The notes under the pieces are model-generated. The model saw only the letters and a list, made by a program, of their open reading frames with translations, was not told the DNA's origin and searched no databases. From Coenobita brevimanus (Eukaryota > Arthropoda > Malacostraca > Decapoda > Coenobitidae), in contig CM064732.1 in NCBI GenBank assembly GCA_032717465.1, positions 32,587,138-32,651,137 on the forward strand: DNA of 64,000 nucleotides, read 5' to 3'. Below, one piece after another: positions 60,261 to 64,000 of this stretch. The number at the start of each line of letters is the position of its first letter. Position 1 is the stretch's first letter. The translations under genes were made by a program, and so were the position numbers.

Positions 60261-60269
60261 CTGCTACCA
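60261..60269 (-). other. Primer-binding site for initiator tRNA-Met
   Basis: The minus strand TGGTAGCAG lies two bases beyond the LTR end (TGACA-TT-TGGTAGCAG). It is complementary to the CTGCTACCA 3' end of animal initiator methionine tRNA; the match covers nine bases and then diverges. It fixes the element's orientation. Confidence 0.65.
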
Positions 60270-60271
60270 AA

Positions 60272-60885
60272 TGTCATAGAAAGACTTTGTAGTTACTTGT
60301 CGTGGAGTTATATATATTAGACTTGTGGACGAGCGGTTGTTATACTTGAGTAGCTTTGTAAGTAGATAATCTTCTTTCCCATTTGTCGTGCAATGACAGG
60401 AGAGGTAATGAATAGTATGGGACTATTTTTATTTGTCTTGGAAATATTAACAAGTCTCTCACTCACGAGTGAGTATGAGTAGAGTCCCTGTCTCCCTGTC
60501 TCGCTCTCTCTCTCTCTCTCTCTCTCTCCCAAGTTGCTAAGCCCTTCTCCCTGCGACCTGTCTGTTCTATGGCTAGCTTCCTTCTGAGCTCTCTTTCCTA
60601 AATTCTGGTGTAGCAGAAGTCATATCACGTGTGTTCCCTGTGATTGGAAAGTTCTAGAAGCCTGTGTGTGAGTATGTGTGTATGTGTGTGTATGGTCACT
60701 AGGCGCTGTCGTGTGCCTATAAAGCATTCCTTGAGTTAAGAGTGTATAAGCATGTTTAGCATTGCTCGATTCTTGCAAACACAGTACCTTCTCATCATCT
60801 GACTTCTTGCTTCTATCTGTCTCTCTATCTGTTTATCTATCTATCTATCTATTATGATTTGTAAATATAATATGGAGTCCTAACA
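60272..60885 (-). repeat. 5' LTR of the non-coding LTR retrotransposon
   Basis: Direct repeat of 57144-57746. Plus strand begins TGTCATAG and ends CCTAACA. It carries an extra CCTGTCTC block near 60488, a longer (TC)n and a rearranged (TCTA)n. AATAAA on the minus strand at 60428-60433. Confidence 0.85.
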
Positions 60886-60889
60886 GTCT
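60886..60889. repeat. 4-bp target-site duplication of LTR element (right)
   Basis: GTCT, matching 57140-57143. Confidence 0.7.
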
Positions 60890-61107
60890 TAGTGGGCATA
60901 AACTGAAGATACTGTATATGTTTTCCCTCAAGGTTTCTCTCCTTCTCTGTCTCCATTTGGATCGTTGATAATTGTGGTCCTAACGGTGGTAGTTGCATCA
61001 GTTGTGAATGTTGTATGATCTGGTAACTGGTAGTGGTTACTGATCGTGATAGTTGTAGGTATGGTTGTGGTGGGGATGATGGTGGCGGTGGTAACATTAG
61101 TACTATA

Positions 61108-61355
61108 GCTGCGGCGCGCGACTCTGAGGTTGTTGTTATCGTGCCCTGGCAACCTACCATTCAAAAGTGCGTCTGATTTTGTGTATGAGATGCGTGTGAT
61201 TCGTGTATAATATGTTCGTGTATAATAACATTTGTATATAATATATTCAAGCATAATATTGATTATTGCATAATATGATACGAAATCCGAGGCACATTTT
61301 GAATGATGGTTTGCCAGGGTACGATAATGACAACCTCAGAGTCGTGCGCCGCGAC
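61108..61355. mobile_element. Short inverted-repeat element (MITE), 248 bp
   Basis: Long terminal inverted repeats: left GCTGCGGCGCGCGACTCTGA, then GGTTGTTGTTATCGTGCCCTGG; the right end on the opposite strand reads GTCGCGGCGCACGACTCTGA, then GGTTGTCATTATCGTACCCTGG. Similarity continues for 70-100 bp into each side, leaving a short AT-rich centre. TATA flanks both ends (61104-61107, 61356-61359), consistent with a TA-type (mariner-like) or 4-bp target duplication. Inserted in a GGT/GAT-rich region. No coding capacity. Confidence 0.85.
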
Positions 61356-61359
61356 TATA

Positions 61360-61790
61360 TAGTAGTGGTAGTGGATGGACTTGCTTTAGTAGTGATGAAA
61401 AATGTATGGTTTGGGATGGTAGTATGTTGGGAATGAGTGGTAATGGTGATAGGAATGGCAGTGGTGGTGGAGACATGGATGATGGTAGATCTAATATTGG
61501 TAGCAGTGATGATGGTGGAAGGTGTGATATTGGTGGTGATCGTAACAGTGGTAGATGTGGTAGCGATGACGGTAGTCTGGCAGCTGCAATGCTAACGTTG
61601 TTAAATTGGTAACAACGGTGACAGTTTTCATTGTCGTGACTGTAATGCTGATAGCATGGCATCACTGTAGTTATTGTGGTAGCCGCGATGATAATGTTGG
61701 TTGGTTTAGTAACAGTGACATTAACGGTGGTAGTTGTGGTTGTCGTGGCTCTTGAAATAGTGGCCATGTCCGTGGTAGTCAGCTATTCAT
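61360..61790. repeat. Degenerate GGT/GAT-rich region
   Basis: Together with 61000-61103 it forms an imperfect trinucleotide-like field (GGTAGT, GATGGTGG, GTGGTAG) interrupted by the MITE. Encoded Thr-rich or Gly/Asp-rich frames are compositional. Confidence 0.7.
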
Positions 61791-61799
61791 TCTTTCTGG

Positions 61800-62330
61800 A
61801 AATTCTAGTATTTGGGACTCAGAGCATGATTCACTCAATCTGTCAGTCAATCAGTCAGTCACCAGAATCTTTGCCATTTAGCCCGTCATTCATTAAACCT
61901 GTTAGTCAGTAGTTCAGAAATCAAAATGTCACGAAGTCAGAACCTACCTAACTTACCTCGAAAACCTCAGTTAACGTCATCTCCTCCTTCAGTGAATCAG
62001 TTATTCAGTCAAACAACCAAGCCCCCAGTATGCCAAAAAACGAGTAGAATATTTAAGCCATCCATTTATTGATTTATTCCGACAGGAAATCAGTCATTCA
62101 ATAAATCAGGCAATCAATAAATTAAAATCTGCTCCACTGATCCCGTCAGTCAGACAATGATTTAGTCACGTAATTAAAATATTTGTCATTCATTTAAGCC
62201 AGTCAGTCTGTCAGTAGTTAACTAGTCAGGAATTTATCATGTGCAGCACGCTGTTCATTATTCAGTAAGGCAGTCAGGTCAGTGGATCAATCAGTGAGTG
62301 GATCAATTAGGCGAACTGGCTGGCGAGTGT
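61800..62330. repeat. Degenerate TCAGTCA field
   Basis: About 500 bp in which TCAGTCA, TCAATCA and TCATTCA words recur at irregular spacing. Probably an old, diffused tetranucleotide (TCAG)n array. No gene. Confidence 0.6.
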
Positions 62331-62359
62331 GACAAGAACTGCTGCTCAGAGCTTAGCCA

Positions 62360-63113
62360 AAGTTCGTAATGAGAGAGAAAGGGGCTGGTTGGCAAGGAAG
62401 CGGAGAAGAGGTGATGGAAGAAGAAGAGAAGGAGAAAAGAGATGAAAATCAAATAGATGAAAGAGAGAGGGTAAAAGGAGAAGGAGAGAAGACAAGGAAA
62501 AGGAAGGAAAAGAGAGGGGAAGGAGAGAGGAGAGGGGAAGGAGTGAGGGGATGAGGAACAGAGAGGAGAGGAGACTGGGGGAGATGGAGAAAGGAAAATA
62601 GAATAAGGGAAAAGAAGTGAGATGGAGATGAGGTGTACATAGAAGGAGGAGCAAAGGTTAAGGAAAGCTTAGAGGGAAAAGAGGTGTGAGTAAAAAAAAA
62701 AAAAAAAAGGGGGGGGAAGGATGGGAAGGACTTAAGAAAAATATGGAAATGAGGATGACTTGGGAAAGAGAGTAGAGTGTGTGTAAGGATAGGAGAGAAT
62801 AGCCAGGGGGGGGGGAGGGGAGGAAGCGAATGAGAGGGAAGAAGGTACGACGAAGGCAGGAAACGAAAAGGAAGGGAGGGTAGGGGAAGTTGGATTAGGA
62901 ACGGGAAAGGCGGAGGGAAGGAAGGGAATCAGAATAGGGTAACAGGGGGAAGGTAAGAAGTGTGAGAGAAGGAGAAAGTATGAGGGGGGTCAGGGGGTAG
63001 GGGAGAAAAGGGAAATGGGGTTTAGGAGGGAAAAGAGGAAGGAACTTTGAGGGAAAAAGATATGGGAAGCAACTGAAGAGAAAATGGAAGACGCTTAAAC
63101 AGGGGAAACCTGA

Positions 63114-63172
<59 letters not shown>

Positions 63173-63181
63173 ATAAGAAAC
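62360..63181. repeat. Purine-rich tract with (GA)n
   Basis: Degenerate AGG/GAAAGG sequence with an A17G8 block at about 62693-62716, G runs near 62805, and (GA)n at about 63118-63168. No protein-like content. Confidence 0.85.
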
Positions 63182-64000
63182 ATAGGAAGACTCTCCTCTC
63201 TCCTCTCTTTGTCCTTCTTGGGGGGAAAAAATCGTAAATGTGTCTGTGATTCTGGCTCCCACTCCAAATACTGGAAGAATAGTAATATCTGTCGTACTCC
63301 AGAAGCATTAAAAAAAAAAAAAAAAAAAAAAACAGTACAACAGAAAGTTCTCTCCTTCGCACACCACACCCTTTCATTATATTCCGCACATAAAAATATC
63401 ATTTCTTGACTCTCCGTAAACGTTAAACTGGCATTTTTCAATCATGAAAGTTGATTTAAAACAATTGAATAACATTAGAATATGATGTTAATCACAAAGG
63501 TAAGCTGTGGAAAGAATGTAGGTATGTAGCAGTGTCACATTTTGCCACTGAGCCACAGGAAATATACTCCAAAACGAAAAACATCCCCGCCATGTTAAGA
63601 GGAATGAGGTCTAGAGAAAAGTAAATCCATTCTACTACTGTATTGCCTGAAGGAACTCTGATAGGAAAAGTAGAATGCATTACATAGGAACGTATTATAA
63701 ACTAAAACTGTGGAAGTATAAGCAAACACACCAAATTTGCTATGGTCATTTAAGAATTACAAATAACAGTTAGCTATGATCAACCTGCATCACAAATAGC
63801 TGAATGGAATGAGGAATGACACAGAATGGTCAAGCATTTGTATACTCATGCTTCAGAAATTATGAAAATGTAATACAAATGGCACATATGATAAACGCAC
63901 CCACCCCTGCAGTATTGTATTTTGAAATTAAGAAAAAAGGCTATTATTTAAGTGAAAGGTGAGAAGGCGATCCCTTAGGGTACCACACATTATAAGTTAT
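63182..64000. other. Unassigned AT-rich DNA
   Basis: A poly-A at about 63310-63331, then unique-looking AT-rich sequence to the end of the window. No gene recognised. Confidence 0.55.

Larger units (their letters stand above)
57144..60885 (-). mobile_element. Non-autonomous LTR retrotransposon (LARD-like)
   Basis: 3,742 bp in total: two LTRs of about 603 and 614 bp, an internal region of about 2.5 kb, and an exact 4-bp duplication (GTCT) outside. Orientation is minus, because two bases inside the right-hand LTR the minus strand reads TGGTAGCAG, complementary to the 3' end of initiator tRNA-Met. No gag, protease, reverse transcriptase, RNase H or integrase frame was found in any frame of the interior. 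It must therefore depend on a relative, as LARD or TRIM elements do. Much of the interior is AT-rich minisatellite. No clear polypurine tract was seen before the left LTR. The 4-bp duplication suits Gypsy-type integration but does not prove it. Confidence 0.8.

Noticed and set aside
57177..60885. Simple segmental duplication of about 590 bp
   Set aside because: TG/CA ends, a GTCT duplication outside and a tRNA primer site just inside the LTR fit an LTR retrotransposon better.

Overview
The window is transposon- and microsatellite-dominated nuclear DNA from an arthropod, most likely a decapod crustacean. That guess rests on very dense (CA)n, (GA)n and (TA)n arrays, several RTE-, CR1- and I-type LINE lineages with decapod-like protein signatures, a tRNA-derived SINE, a 5S-rRNA-derived SINE and TTAA-flanked DNA elements. 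I found no convincing host protein-coding gene, no tRNA gene, no CRISPR array and no prokaryotic feature. Most long open frames in the window are either microsatellites read as dipeptide repeats or remnants of retroelement proteins. A run of 100 N (15264-15363) marks an assembly gap.

Names used here are local labels. LINE-A (724-2517, minus) is a 5'-truncated RTE-like copy. LINE-B is an RTE-like family about 3.15 kb long when full, with four copies: B1 4147-6165 minus; B2 28104-36750 minus, split; B3 38232-42077 plus; B4 48945-53000 minus. LINE-C is CR1-like, with a 5' half at 13060-15263 (plus) and a 3' half at 37540-44700 (minus, split). LINE-D (6166-7060), LINE-E (8515-10060) and LINE-F (47413-48300) are fossils. 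One almost complete I-superfamily LINE with a zinc-knuckle ORF1 and RNase H lies at 28975-35298.

Layout: 1-8.5 kb holds repeat family A (two copies bordered by TA microsatellite), LINE-A, LINE-B1 and LINE-D. 8.5-15.3 kb holds LINE-E, a purine-rich tract and the 5' half of LINE-C up to the gap. 15.4-28 kb is mostly simple-sequence and unassigned DNA, with a tRNA-SINE at 20.1 kb, a long purine tract switching to a pyrimidine tract at about 23.9 kb, a perfect 29-bp hairpin at 24.9 kb and a 101-bp tandem duplication at 25.9 kb. 28-36.7 kb is LINE-B2 split by the I-like LINE, with an 11-bp target duplication. 37.5-44.7 kb is a nest: LINE-C is split at TTAA by a piggyBac-like element, which is split by LINE-B3 (7-bp duplication), which is itself split at TTAA by a second copy of the same DNA element; a 5S-SINE also sits in LINE-C. 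47-54 kb holds LINE-F, a truncated 5S-SINE, LINE-B4 (carrying a 908-bp element with hairpin-bearing ends) and a third copy of the piggyBac-like family. 57.1-60.9 kb is a non-coding LTR retrotransposon with a 4-bp duplication, and 61.1 kb holds a short inverted-repeat element.

The parts are related by insertion history and sequence sharing. The 5S-SINE carries segments resembling both ends of LINE-B, and the TTAA elements look like internally deleted, non-autonomous derivatives. Every LINE protein seen here carries inactivating changes, so no autonomous element in the window appears functional as written.
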